Positions 34,569-43,600 of a stretch of DNA of 64,000 nt are shown one piece after another; the first letter of the stretch is position 1; the number at the start of each line of letters is the position of its first letter. The stretch is from DASUBN01 sp036000105. Lineage in GTDB: Bacteria; Pseudomonadota; Gammaproteobacteria; Natronospirales; REEB76. The stretch is from positions 372,001 through 436,000 of the forward strand of contig DASYGE010000012.1 in assembly GCA_036000105.1 (NCBI GenBank). The letters are read 5' to 3'. The notes under the pieces are model-generated. The model was not told where the DNA came from and did not search any database. It worked only from the letters and a program-made list of their open reading frames with translations. Made by a program: the position numbers and the translations under genes.

Positions 34569-35435
34569 ATGACCGACGCCGTCCACGACCTCAAGCCCGC
34601 CACCGCCCGCCGCCTCTTCCCCTGGCAGATGGCGTTCTTCGCCGTGCTCCTCAGCGCATCGACGCTCTCCAACACCTACAGCGTGGTGGCGGACTACGCC
34701 CGCGGCGGCGGTCATATCGACTTCTGGCGCCCCCTTACCTGGGAATCGAGCAGCTGCTTCTGCCTGTGGCTGCTTATCCCAGCCATGTACTGGTGGCTCG
34801 GCCGCTATCCCTTGAGCGGCGGCACCTGGTTGAAGAGCCTGCCGGCCCATCTCCTCGCCACCCTGCCGTTCTCGCTGCTGCACGTCGCCGGCATGGTGGG
34901 TGTGAGGGAGATCATCTATCGCCTCAAGGGCGAGAGTTACGATTTCGGTGCCTGGTGGCCCAACTGGTTCTACGAATACCGCAAGGACTTGGTGGCCTAT
35001 TGGCTCATCATGGCGGGGTTGTTGGCGTTCCGTTTCTACGGCCTGTGGATGGACGCACGCGCGGCGGGGGCGGAGACGCCGGTCGCGGATGCGCCGGCGG
35101 AAGGCGCGCCCCTGGAACGGCTGGTGGTGCGCAAGCTCAACCGCGAGTTCATCCTCAACATCGAGGATATCCAGCGCATCGAGGCGGACGGCAACTACGT
35201 GAGCCTCTATGTGCAGGGCGCGGTCTACCCCCTGCGGGAATCGCTGGTGACCCTGGAGAAGAAGCTGGACCAGAAGCGCTTCGCCCGGGTGCACCGCGGC
35301 CATATCGTCAACATCGACCAGATCCGCGAGATCCAGCCCTGGGACCACGGCGATTACCGCATCGTCCTGAAGGACGGCAGTTTCGTGAATTTCAGCCGTA
35401 GGTATCGTAGTCGCCTCAATCATTTGTTCCACTGA
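34569..35435 (+). CDS. Membrane-bound LytTR-family transcriptional regulator
   Basis: 288 residues. The N-terminal 160 residues carry four predicted helices (about 18-35, 58-75, 92-110, 138-158), and the C-terminal 100 residues are a LytTR DNA-binding domain (LVVRKLNREFILNIEDIQRIEADGNYVSLY ... RFARVHRGHIVNIDQI). There is no receiver domain, so signal sensing must come through the membrane part. Such 2TM/4TM-LytTR regulators often have a small partner protein; none is apparent here. Its target genes cannot be read from the sequence. The stem-loop upstream suggests separate transcription from the BNR gene. Confidence 0.87.
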   Translation: MTDAVHDLKPATARRLFPWQMAFFAVLLSASTLSNTYSVVADYARGGGHIDFWRPLTWESSSCFCLWLLIPAMYWWLGRYPLSGGTWLKSLPAHLLATLPFSLLHVAGMVGVREIIYRLKGESYDFGAWWPNWFYEYRKDLVAYWLIMAGLLAFRFYGLWMDARAAGAETPVADAPAEGAPLERLVVRKLNREFILNIEDIQRIEADGNYVSLYVQGAVYPLRESLVTLEKKLDQKRFARVHRGHIVNIDQIREIQPWDHGDYRIVLKDGSFVNFSRRYRSRLNHLFH

Positions 35436-35869
35436 AAGCTGCTCGGCAACTGCTCCTTGCGTTGCTCTACCGCCTACATCCCTGTAGGCGTGCGCTTGGC
35501 ATGACTTTGTTCGGGGCAGGATGCCCACATGCCGCGGAGGGCAGGACGCCCGAGAGCGGCGAGCGGGAGGCTCGCCCATAGCGCTTCGCGTCCTGCTTCG
35601 CTCATAGCCCAGGGCGAATGTCCTATTCGCCCGTTCGCCACATGTGGCGAACCCTCACGTACTGAAGAGTACGCTCCGGGTGCGCGCCTCGCGCGCCTCG
35701 TCCTGCCTTCGCTCGCGACGCTTTCAGACGTAGTTCTAGCCAGATTCATCCTGCCACCCATGTAAAGAAGGGCGCCGTTCATACCCTAGAAGCGCCGTTC
35801 GTCACTTTCCCGCTGGCAGAGCCAGCCCAGGCAGCCTAGAGTTTGGCCGTCTGAAACGGGAGTGCATCC
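35436..35869. repeat. Hairpin-rich intergenic repeat region
   Basis: 434 bases without a convincing gene. It contains at least six inverted repeats: 35471-35490 (CGCCTAC/GTAGGCG, loop ATCCCT), 35541-35596 (GCAGGACGC/GCGTCCTGC enclosing GGCGAGC/GCTCGCC), 35612-35632 (GGGCGAAT/ATTCGCCC), 35633-35652 (a perfect 20-base palindrome, GTTCGCCACA and its complement) and 35658-35673 (CGTACT/AGTACG). A GGCAGGATG at 35515-35523 is matched by CATCCTGCC at 35747-35755, so the core may be a 241-bp element with short terminal inverted repeats. Confidence 0.65.
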
Positions 35870-37807
35870 ATGAACAGGATCCTGCTGATCTGCCTATCTG
35901 CCCTGGTCACGGCGGCGGCTTCCGCTGCTGCTCCGAACGATGCTGGCTGGCCGGCCTACGGTGGCGATGCCGGCGGCATGCGCTACTCACCCCTCAGCCA
36001 GATCAATGCCACCAATGTGGACGGCCTGCGGGTCGCCTGGATCTTCCGCACCGGGGAACTCGGCAAGGGTGTGAAGGACTGGGATCGCTCGGCCTTCGAG
36101 GCCACGCCCATCCTCTACGCTGGCGTCTTGTACTTCACCACGCCCAGCACCAACGTGCTGGCGGTGGATGCGGCGAGCGGGAACCTACGCTGGCGCCACG
36201 ACAGCCACAACCGCAACGATCTGCATTATTCCGACGGCGTATCCCGGGGCGTGTCCCTATGGGTGGATGAGACTACGCCAGCTTCCGCCGTGTGCCATGC
36301 GCGTATCTATGCGCCCACCCTGGACAGCCGGCTCCTGGCTCTGGATGCGGCCACCGGCAAATCCTGCGAAGACTTCGGCGAGCACGGTGAGATCAACCTG
36401 CTGAAGGATGTGCACTCGGTGGACGAACCGGACAGCGAGTGGCGCAACTATCTCGTGACCTCGCCGCCCGCCATCCTGGACGGCAAGGTGATCGTGGGTT
36501 CCTCCGTCGGCGATAACCGCGGGGTGCAACTGGAACTCGGCATCGTGCGTGCCTTCGATGCCAGGAGCGGCAAGCTCCTGTGGAGCTGGGACCCGATCCC
36601 GCGGGATCCTTCCAATCCGGTGTACAAAGAATGGACCGCCGAGAGCGCGAAGGTCACCGGCGCCGCCAACGCCTGGGCGCCGCTCTCGGTGGACTCAGCA
36701 CGCCATCTGGTGTTCGTGCCCACGGGATCCGCGAGCCCGGATTTCTTCGGTGGCGAACGGCCTGGCGACAACCGCTGGGCCAACTCAGTGGTGGCCCTGG
36801 ATGGCGCCACCGGCAAGCTCGTCTGGGGCCAGCAGCTGGTGCACCACGACCTATGGGATTACGACCTGGCTTCCCAGCCCACGCTGGTGGAGCTGACCCA
36901 CGATGGCAAGCAGGTGCCGGCGGTGATCCAGGCCACCAAGACAGGTTTCCTCTATACCTTCAACCGTGAGACCGGCGAGCCCCTGTTTCCCATCAAGGAG
37001 ACACCGGTGCCCCAGGATGCGGTGCCCGGCGAGACGCCCTCACCCACCCAGCCCATCCCCTCGGCGCCCCCAGCCTTGGTGCGCCAGACGCCGGTCACGC
37101 CGGACGATGCCTGGGGCGTGGCCTGGTTCGATACCCGTGCCTGCAGGAAGCGCATCGAGGCCGACCGCTCGGAAGGCATCTTCCAGCCGCCGTCCACCAA
37201 GGAATCCATCATGCTGCCGGGCAATGCCGGCGGTTCCAACTGGGGCGGCATCGCCTTCGATCCTGAGCGGCAGATCGCCGTGGCCAACACAATGGACCTG
37301 CCGTTCAAGGTGGCCTTGATCCCGCGTGATCAGATGGAGGCGGAGCTCAAGGATCCGCAATACGATGACTATGAGTTCGCGCGCATGCGCGGCACGCCCT
37401 ATGGCATGCGCCGGCACACCTTCATGTCCTCCCTCGGTATCCCCTGCGTGAAGCCGCCCTGGGGCACGCTCACTGGGGTGGACATGGTGCACGGCACCAT
37501 CAAGTGGCGCATACCTCTGGGCGATACGCCGTTCATCCACATGAATCTCGGCATGCCGAACCTGGGCGGCCCCATCATCACCGCGGGGGGTCTCGTGTTC
37601 ATCGCGGCGAGTCTGGACGATCGTCTGCGGGCCTTCGATACTGATACCGGCAAGCTGCTCTGGGAAGTGAAGCTCCCGGCGGGCGGCCAGGCCACACCCA
37701 TGACCTATTCGGTCAACGGCCGGCAATATCTCGTCATCGCTGCCGGCGGGTACAAGGATTCCAGCACGCGCGGCGATTACGTAGTCGCTTATGCATTACC
37801 GCAGTGA
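35870..37807 (+). CDS. Periplasmic PQQ-dependent dehydrogenase (quinoprotein glucose dehydrogenase-like)
   Basis: 645 residues with a signal peptide (LLICLSALVTAAASA) and no membrane domain. The propeller blades show PQQ W-motifs such as VDAASGNLRWRHD, LDGATGKLVWGQQLV and FDTDTGKLLWEVKLP. HHDLWDYDLASQPTLVEL matches the catalytic-Asp region of membrane glucose dehydrogenase (Gcd), and RYSPLSQINATNVDGLRVAW the N-terminal blade. It therefore resembles the soluble part of Gcd and probably oxidises an aldose or polyol. The TonB receptor starts three bases after its stop. Confidence 0.9.
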   Translation: MNRILLICLSALVTAAASAAAPNDAGWPAYGGDAGGMRYSPLSQINATNVDGLRVAWIFRTGELGKGVKDWDRSAFEATPILYAGVLYFTTPSTNVLAVDAASGNLRWRHDSHNRNDLHYSDGVSRGVSLWVDETTPASAVCHARIYAPTLDSRLLALDAATGKSCEDFGEHGEINLLKDVHSVDEPDSEWRNYLVTSPPAILDGKVIVGSSVGDNRGVQLELGIVRAFDARSGKLLWSWDPIPRDPSNPVYKEWTAESAKVTGAANAWAPLSVDSARHLVFVPTGSASPDFFGGERPGDNRWANSVVALDGATGKLVWGQQLVHHDLWDYDLASQPTLVELTHDGKQVPAVIQATKTGFLYTFNRETGEPLFPIKETPVPQDAVPGETPSPTQPIPSAPPALVRQTPVTPDDAWGVAWFDTRACRKRIEADRSEGIFQPPSTKESIMLPGNAGGSNWGGIAFDPERQIAVANTMDLPFKVALIPRDQMEAELKDPQYDDYEFARMRGTPYGMRRHTFMSSLGIPCVKPPWGTLTGVDMVHGTIKWRIPLGDTPFIHMNLGMPNLGGPIITAGGLVFIAASLDDRLRAFDTDTGKLLWEVKLPAGGQATPMTYSVNGRQYLVIAAGGYKDSSTRGDYVVAYALPQ

Positions 37808-37810
37808 GGC

Positions 37811-39892
37811 ATGAGAAGTAAGCTCTACACGGGTGCGGCACTGGTCGGCTGTCTTCTGATGGCCGGTGCCGCGCAGGCCGATGATGGCGTGGACCTGGGA
37901 CAGGTGGTGGTGACGGATACTGCTGCGCCGGTGCCGCTCAAGCGCACGCCGGATAACACCACGCGCCTGGATGCAGATGACCTCACGCTCATCGGCGAGA
38001 CCCATCCGGCGCAGATCTTCAATGTGGTGCCTGGGGCGATGCTCAGCGACAACGGCGGCCAGGAGAGCCTCATGGCCCTGCGTTCGCCCCTGCTCACAGG
38101 GGTGGGGGCTTGCGGCGCCTTCCTGCTGCTGGAAGACGGCCTGCCCATACAGCCGGCCGGTTTCTGCGACGACAACGCCCTCTTCTGGCTGAACACCGAG
38201 CAGGCTTCCGCCGTGGAAGTGATACGCGGACCGGGCTCGGTGCTCTACGGCGGCAACGCCCTGCACGGCATCGTGAACGTGTTCACCGAGGCACCGGACA
38301 TGCAGCCCGCCGACAGCCTCGGTCTCGATCTCGGCAGTAACGATTATGCACGGCTGAAGACGAGCATCGGAGACTGGGACGGCAGCGATGGTTGGCGCGT
38401 GAGCGCCAACGCGGCTCACGACGGCGGCTTCCGGGTGGACTCAGGCTATAACCAGCAGAAGCTGGATCTGCGCTTAGACGAGGTCGGTGACAGCGTGAGC
38501 CGCGAGACCCTGTTCGCCGCCACCAACCTGAACCAGGACACGGCCGGTTATATCTACGGCCAAGACGCGTACCAGGATGAAGCCTTGCGGGATTCCAATC
38601 CCACGCCCGGCGCGTTCCGCGATAGCCAGAGCTGGCTCCTGGCCCAGAAGTGGCAGCTGTTCCTGGCGGACGACCGGGAACTGGATATCGACCCTTATAT
38701 GCGGCGCAACGCCATGAGTTTCACGGAGCACTACATCCCCGCCGAACCCATCCAGGACGACGCCCAGAACAGCCTCGGGGCTCTCTTCAAGCTGCGCACC
38801 CGTCCCGACGACCGGTTGGGCGTCATCTACGGTCTCGATTTCGAATATGCTCACGGCTGGCTCACGGAATTTCAACCCTCCCCCCTCACCACCAGTTCAC
38901 CCCAGCAGGACGCCATCCGTCCCCAGGGTCTGCATTACGGCTACAGCGCCGACAGCCGCACCCTGGCAGGCTACGTGGACCTCACCCGACAGTGGACGCC
39001 CACCTGGCAGTTCAGCGGCGGCCTGCGTGTGGAGCGGGTGGAATACAGCTACGTGAACTTCCTGCCCGTGGGCGACACCCGGGCCGACGGTACGCCTTGC
39101 GACTTCGGCGGCTGCCTGTTCAGCCGGCCGGCGGATCGTAGCGACGGATTCGTGAACTTCCTGCCCAAGCTCGGCGTGAGCTGGCTCGCCATGCCGGATG
39201 AGACCCTCTATGCCAACGTCAGCCGCGGCGCCCGCGCACCCCAGACCCAGGAACTCTACGAACTGCAATCCCAGCAGGACATTGCCGACCTGCATTCCGA
39301 GACCCTCGACAACTTCGAACTGGGCTGGCGCGGGAGCAGAGGCGCGCTCAGTTGGGATGCGGATGCCTACACCATGCTGAAAGAGCATTTCATCTTCCGG
39401 GACAGCGATGGTTTCAACGTCAGCGATGGGCGTACCCGCCACCGTGGTGTGGAATTCAGCACCACCTATCGGTTCAATTCCGAATGGAGCGCGGTATTCA
39501 CAGGCAGCTACGCGGTGCATAGCTATGCGTTCTCCGTCCAGGTTAGCCAGGGAGGGGTCATCGCCTACGGCAACGACGTGAAATACGCGCCCCGTACCCT
39601 CGGCAGCGCACGCCTGCGCTGGCAGCCGGACGAGGCGACGCGGGTGGAGCTGGAATCCCTACACGTAGGAGGCTATTGGCTGGATGAATCCAACCAGCAC
39701 CGCTACGGCGGCTACGATCTCCTGAACCTGTATGTAGAGCGGGGGCTGGGCGCGGGGTACAGCCTGAGCCTGAGGCTGCTGAACCTGGTCGGTACCGCCT
39801 ATGCGGAACGCGCGGATTACAGTCTGGGGCGTTACCGCTATTTCCCGGGGGATGGCCGGGAGGTCTTCGTGGGGATAGCGAAGGCGTGGTGA
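37811..39892 (+). CDS. TonB-dependent receptor
   Basis: 693 residues with a signal peptide (YTGAALVGCLLMAGAAQA). A TonB box-like DLGQVVVTD precedes the plug domain (LLEDGLPIQPAGF, EVIRGPGSVLYGGNALHGIVNVF), then a 22-stranded barrel that ends GREVFVGIAKAW. Two Cys in the plug (GACGAF and GFCDDN) could form a disulfide. The gene is translationally spaced three bases from the PQQ dehydrogenase, so the likely cargo is PQQ itself or the substrate of that enzyme; the E. coli PQQ importer PqqU/YncD is also TonB-dependent. Substrate is not proven by sequence. Confidence 0.9.
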   Translation: MRSKLYTGAALVGCLLMAGAAQADDGVDLGQVVVTDTAAPVPLKRTPDNTTRLDADDLTLIGETHPAQIFNVVPGAMLSDNGGQESLMALRSPLLTGVGACGAFLLLEDGLPIQPAGFCDDNALFWLNTEQASAVEVIRGPGSVLYGGNALHGIVNVFTEAPDMQPADSLGLDLGSNDYARLKTSIGDWDGSDGWRVSANAAHDGGFRVDSGYNQQKLDLRLDEVGDSVSRETLFAATNLNQDTAGYIYGQDAYQDEALRDSNPTPGAFRDSQSWLLAQKWQLFLADDRELDIDPYMRRNAMSFTEHYIPAEPIQDDAQNSLGALFKLRTRPDDRLGVIYGLDFEYAHGWLTEFQPSPLTTSSPQQDAIRPQGLHYGYSADSRTLAGYVDLTRQWTPTWQFSGGLRVERVEYSYVNFLPVGDTRADGTPCDFGGCLFSRPADRSDGFVNFLPKLGVSWLAMPDETLYANVSRGARAPQTQELYELQSQQDIADLHSETLDNFELGWRGSRGALSWDADAYTMLKEHFIFRDSDGFNVSDGRTRHRGVEFSTTYRFNSEWSAVFTGSYAVHSYAFSVQVSQGGVIAYGNDVKYAPRTLGSARLRWQPDEATRVELESLHVGGYWLDESNQHRYGGYDLLNLYVERGLGAGYSLSLRLLNLVGTAYAERADYSLGRYRYFPGDGREVFVGIAKAW

Positions 39893-39942
39893 ACGAAAAC
39901 GTCAGCGCGCACCCCAGACGGGGTGCGCGCCCGATGCAGGGA

Positions 39943-40590
39943 TCAGTGTTTCTTGGCGACCTTTTCCTTATCGACCAGGAACTGCACGCACTTGATGATG
40001 TCAGGGTAATTCATCTGGTAACCGGCGCCGGTCTTCCACTTGCCGTTGATGATGAAGGTCGGCACCCCGCTCACGGAGTAGCGATCGGCTATCTGCGCAG
40101 CCTCGGACATGCGCGTCTGCACCGCGAAGGAGTTCCAGGTGGCGTCGAAGTCCTTGGGAGCCACGCCGTACTTGCCGAAGAAGGTGCGTAGCGCGTCCAC
40201 GTCGTCGCGCAGTGCACCGTCGCCGTCCAGGTGGATGGCGTTGAACAGGGGTTCATGGATCTTGTCGCCTACGCCGAGCACCTGTGCGGTGTAGTAGGCC
40301 TGGGCGTCGGTGTAGAACTCCGAGCCTTTCATGGCGGCGGCGATGCGGCGGAACTGCACGCCCTTGGGACCGCTCTTGATCCAGGCCTCCAGATAAGGTT
40401 CCACGGCGAAACAATGGGGGCAGCCGTACCAGAAGAACTCGATGACCTCCACCTGGCCGGGTTTCGCCTCGGTGGGTTGCGCGGGACTCACCGCCTCGTA
40501 GTTCACGCCCGCCTGGAAGCTGGGCGTGTCCGCCAGCGCTGCGCCGGAGAGGAGTAAGGCCAGGGGAAGGATCAGCCATCTGCTTTTCAT
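39943..40590 (-). CDS. dsbA: Thiol:disulfide interchange protein DsbA, copy 1
   Basis: 215 residues with a signal peptide (SRWLILPLALLLSGAALA). The thioredoxin fold carries the active site FFWYGCPHCFAVEP and cis-Pro loop SGVPTFIINGKWKTG. The DsbA helical insert lies between. It introduces disulfides into periplasmic proteins. GAGGT precedes the ATG. It is last of three consecutive dsbA-like genes on the minus strand and is most like copy 2 (YEAVSPAQPTEAKP shared exactly), indicating tandem duplication. Confidence 0.93.
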   Translation of the reverse strand: MKSRWLILPLALLLSGAALADTPSFQAGVNYEAVSPAQPTEAKPGQVEVIEFFWYGCPHCFAVEPYLEAWIKSGPKGVQFRRIAAAMKGSEFYTDAQAYYTAQVLGVGDKIHEPLFNAIHLDGDGALRDDVDALRTFFGKYGVAPKDFDATWNSFAVQTRMSEAAQIADRYSVSGVPTFIINGKWKTGAGYQMNYPDIIKCVQFLVDKEKVAKKH

Positions 40591-40630
40591 CGTGCACCTC
40601 TGTGAGACATGGCCTTCTCGGCCGTGCGGT

Positions 40631-41305
40631 TCATTGCTTGCCGTGAGAAGAAGCCGCGTATTCCCGTTTCACCAGGAAATCCACGCACTTCATGATGTCT
40701 TCGCCTTTCATATATGCCCCCGACGCCAAGCGGTAACCGGCGCCGGTCTTTCATTTGCCATTCACGATGATGGTGGGCACGCCGGTGATGCCGTAGCGGT
40801 CCTCTATCAGGGCGGCCTCGGACATATGCGTCTGTACCGCGAAGGAGTTCCAGGTGGCATCGAAGTCTTTGGAGGCGACGCCGAACTTGCCGAAGAAAGT
40901 ACGCAGGGCGCCCACGTCGGTGCGCAGTTCCCCCTGGCCGTCCAGGTGGATGGCGTTGAAGAAGGGCTCGTGGATCTTGTCGCCGATGCCGAGCAGTTGC
41001 GCGGTGTAGAAAGCCTGGGAGTCGGTATAGAACTCCGAGTCCTTCATGGCGGCGGGGATGCGGCGGTACAGCACATACTTGGGTTTGGTCTTTAGCCACA
41101 CTTCCAAGTGTGGTTCGAGGGCGAAGCAGACGGGGCATCCGTACCAGAAGAACTCGATGACCTCCACCTGGCTAGGTTTCGCCTCGGTGGGTTGGGCGGG
41201 ACTCACCGCCTCGTAGCTCGCGCCCTCCACGAAGGCCGGTGCATCCGCCAGCGCCGTACCGCCGATCAGGAAGAGCCAAGGCAACATCAGCCAGCTGTTC
41301 TTCAT
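40631..41305 (-). pseudogene. DsbA-like protein, copy 2, interrupted by in-frame TGA
   Basis: Signal peptide, then active site FFWYGCPVCFALEP, with CPVC in place of the usual CPHC. It reads normally to GVPTIIVNGK, where TGA (40751-40753) stands exactly where copies 1 and 3 have TGG for Trp. The same frame continues KTGAGYRLASGAY...DIMKCVDFLVKREYAASS to 40631, 39 codons that match the C-terminal helix of copy 1. A single G-to-A change is enough to explain the break. The truncated 184-residue product would lack the last helix. Confidence 0.85.
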
Positions 41306-41343
41306 CCCACGCCTTTATGCGTAGCGGCTTGAGGCCGCGCGGT

Positions 41344-42018
41344 TCATTTAACGCTGGGCGGCACCGCCGCCTGTTCCTGCTGCAGGAGGTAGCTCACCAC
41401 CTGCATGATCTGGGGATAGCCCACGCCGAAGCCGCCGCCGGTGAGCCACTTACCGTTCACTACCAGCGTCGGCACGCCGAACTGGATGAGGCCGTAGCGC
41501 TCGGCCAGCACGTTGGCCTGGGCGATCTTTGCGTCCACCGTCGGGGAGGACCAGGTGGCGGCGAACTGCTTGCCATCCACGTTGAACTGCCGGGTGAAGA
41601 AAGCCTGGTAGTCCGCCTCGTTCTGCAGCGGATGGTTGTTCTGGTGGATCTCGTTGAAAGTGGCCATGTGCGAGCGGGCGAGGAGGCCGAGGGTCTCGGC
41701 GGTGTAATACGCGCGTGCCGCCGGTTCCCAGTCCGGTTCCAGGATGGCCGGCACGCGCTTCAGCACCACGTTGGCGGGTTTGCTGCGCTCCCAGGCTTCG
41801 AGGTAGGGCTCGAGGGCATTGCAGTGGGGGCAGCCGTACCAGAAGAAATCCAATACCTCTATCTGACCGGGCTCGGCGGAGGTGGGCTGGGCCGGCAGCA
41901 CCGGCTGATAGTTGACGCCTTCTTTGAAGGCCGCTGCTGCGGGCTTGGCCGCATCGGGTGCGGCCTGGACAGTCAGCGTGAAGAACAGTGCCAAGGCCAG
42001 GATGGGAAGGGATTTCAT
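41344..42018 (-). CDS. Thiol:disulfide interchange protein DsbA, copy 3
   Basis: 224 residues with a signal peptide (LPILALALFFTLTVQA). Active site FFWYGCPHCNALEPYLEAW and cis-Pro loop FGVPTLVVNGKWLTGGG. It is more diverged than the other two copies, with a longer insert region and C-terminal LLQQEQAAVPPSVK. It is nearest the cytochrome c4 gene, the position of dsbA in Pseudomonas-type genomes, so it may be the ancestral copy. Orientation suggests one transcript through all three copies. Confidence 0.92.
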   Translation of the reverse strand: MKSLPILALALFFTLTVQAAPDAAKPAAAAFKEGVNYQPVLPAQPTSAEPGQIEVLDFFWYGCPHCNALEPYLEAWERSKPANVVLKRVPAILEPDWEPAARAYYTAETLGLLARSHMATFNEIHQNNHPLQNEADYQAFFTRQFNVDGKQFAATWSSPTVDAKIAQANVLAERYGLIQFGVPTLVVNGKWLTGGGFGVGYPQIMQVVSYLLQQEQAAVPPSVK

Positions 42019-42099
42019 GCTGACCTCGTTGTATCTCTAGCTAGTCAAACGCAGCTACCCCTTTGAGGGTGTACGCCCGGCTTAAGTTCAGTCCCGCGC

Positions 42100-42726
42100 T
42101 CAGGGCGTGAGCTTGGCGGTGTGCAGGCCTTCGATATAAGAAGCCACGGCCTGCATCTCGGCGGGCGAGAGGCGTGCGGCGATGGTCTCCATCATCTTGT
42201 TCGGGTCGGTGTTGCGGGTGCCGCCGGCGTAGGCCTGCAGCTGCGCCACCACATAGCCGGCGTGCTGGCCGGAGAGGGCCGGCACTTTCATGAGGAAGTT
42301 GCCGGCGCCGTCGGGGCTGTGACAGGCGAGGCAGGCGGGGACGTTCTCGTCCTTGTTGCCGCTGCGGTAGAGCGCCTCGCCCTGCTTCACCAAGCCCGGA
42401 TCCGCCTCGCCGGTCTGGCGCTGCTGGCTGGCGAAGTAGGCCGCCACGTCCTGCATGTCCTGGTCCGAGAGGCCCTTGGCCTGTGCTCCCATGATCGGGT
42501 TCTGGCGTTTGCCGGATTTGAAGTCACCCAGCTGCTCGGCGATGTAGCTGGCGTTCTGGCCGGCAAGCTTGGGGAACTGGGCGCTCGTGCTGTTGCCGTC
42601 CACTCCATGGCAGGCGCCGCAGACCGCGGCCTTGCTCTTGCCGGCCGCGGCATCGCCGTCAGCGCTGGCGTTCAAGGCGAACAGGCAGACCCCTATCACG
42701 AGGGCGGTGGTTGCGAGCTTCTTCAT
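42100..42726 (-). CDS. Di-heme cytochrome c4
   Basis: 208 residues from the ATG at 42726 (AAGGAG upstream). Signal peptide MKKLATTALVIGVCLFALNASA. Two class I c-type domains follow with heme motifs CGACH and CLACH and distal Met residues in NPIMGAQA and NKMMETIA. Cytochrome c4 passes electrons to cbb3-type oxidases in the periplasm. Its place between dsbA and engB is a conserved arrangement in gammaproteobacteria. It is divergent from engB. Confidence 0.93.
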   Translation of the reverse strand: MKKLATTALVIGVCLFALNASADGDAAAGKSKAAVCGACHGVDGNSTSAQFPKLAGQNASYIAEQLGDFKSGKRQNPIMGAQAKGLSDQDMQDVAAYFASQQRQTGEADPGLVKQGEALYRSGNKDENVPACLACHSPDGAGNFLMKVPALSGQHAGYVVAQLQAYAGGTRNTDPNKMMETIAARLSPAEMQAVASYIEGLHTAKLTP

Positions 42727-42855
42727 GCTGCCGGGCTCCTTAAGAAGACTGTCTGGCATGGGGGTCAGGAGGGAGGAAATACCCTGTATAAACCACCCCG
42801 CCGGGAGGGCAGGATTTTACACTAGGCCCCCTGCCCTCTCCACCGAAGGCCCGCC

Positions 42856-43449
42856 ATGCGTCTCGATTTCCGCCATACACGCTTCCTGACCAGCGCTGCC
42901 GATCTGGGCGGCTTGCCGCCGGACCTGGGCCGGGAGGTGGCGTTCGCGGGACGCTCGAACTCCGGGAAATCCAGCGCCCTGAACGCCATCACCGGCGTAT
43001 CGGGCCTTGCCCGGGTGAGCAAGACCCCGGGCCGCACCCGGCTCATCAACCTGTTCAGCGTGGACGGGAACCTGCGCTTCGCGGACCTGCCAGGCTATGG
43101 CTATGCTAAGGTGCCCCAGGCGGAGCGGGCGCGCTGGGCCGAGATGCTGGAGAGCTATTTCGGACAGCGCCGCTGCCTCGCGGGCCTGGTGCTGGTGATG
43201 GACGTGCGCCACCCCCTCACGGATTTCGACCAGCAGCTCCTGGCTTTCGCCGGCCCCCTATCCCTGCCCGTGCATGTGCTGCTCTCCAAGGCCGACAAGC
43301 TCGGTTATGGGGCCTCCCAGAAGAGCCTCGCGGCTGTGAAGCGCGGCCTCCTGGGCCGTGCCAGCGTGCAACTCTTCTCAGCCTTCTCGGGCAATGGGGT
43401 GGAAGACGCGCAGCAACTGCTGGCGGGTTGGCTGACAGCGGATTCCTGA
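42856..43449 (+). CDS. engB: Ribosome biogenesis GTPase EngB/YsxC
   Basis: 197 residues, the usual size. G1 GRSNSGKSSALN, G2 T in TPGRTRLIN, G3 DLPGYGYA, G4 SKAD (VLLSKADKLG) and G5 SAF are all present. EngB assists 50S subunit assembly and is essential in many bacteria. It precedes polA convergently, with the small-RNA region between them. The start ATG at 42856 has a weak ribosome binding site (GAAGGCCCGCC). Confidence 0.94.
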   Translation: MRLDFRHTRFLTSAADLGGLPPDLGREVAFAGRSNSGKSSALNAITGVSGLARVSKTPGRTRLINLFSVDGNLRFADLPGYGYAKVPQAERARWAEMLESYFGQRRCLAGLVLVMDVRHPLTDFDQQLLAFAGPLSLPVHVLLSKADKLGYGASQKSLAAVKRGLLGRASVQLFSAFSGNGVEDAQQLLAGWLTADS

Positions 43450-43461
43450 GAGGGGAAGAGG

Positions 43462-43504
43462 AAAAAATAACCCCGGTGCCAAAAGGGGGAAAACACCGGG
43501 GTTA
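43462..43504 (-). terminator. Rho-independent terminator of the putative small RNA
   Basis: 11-bp perfect stem (43468-43478 with 43494-43504), 15-base loop and TTTTTT on the minus strand (43462-43467). On the plus strand it lies 18 bases after engB and may end that transcript less efficiently. Confidence 0.85.
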
Positions 43505-43600
43505 AACGCTACACCCGGCTTGGGGAGACCGGGTTGCTGTCCCGCTCAGGGAGGTGAGCAGGGTGAACACCGTTGCGGCGTTCACAGCTTGAGACCTGGT
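43462..43600 (-). ncRNA. Putative sX13/Spot42/ErsA-position small RNA with C-rich loops
   Basis: On the minus strand between polA and engB four hairpins follow in order. The first has a GTGAAC/GTTCAC stem (43563-43585). The second has a GCTCA/TGAGC stem with loop CCTCCC (43541-43563). The third has an ACCCGG/CCGGGT stem with loop containing CCCC (43513-43534). The last has an 11-bp TAACCCCGGTG stem with loop containing CCCCC (43468-43504) and is followed by six T, a classical terminator. Unpaired C-tracts presented on successive loops are the architecture of Xanthomonas sX13. The 5' end at about 43600 is a guess. Confidence 0.6.

Noticed and set aside
40751..40753. TGA as a Trp codon (altered genetic code)
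   Set aside because: Many genes in the window end in TGA and no other in-frame TGA was needed, so recoding is not supported.
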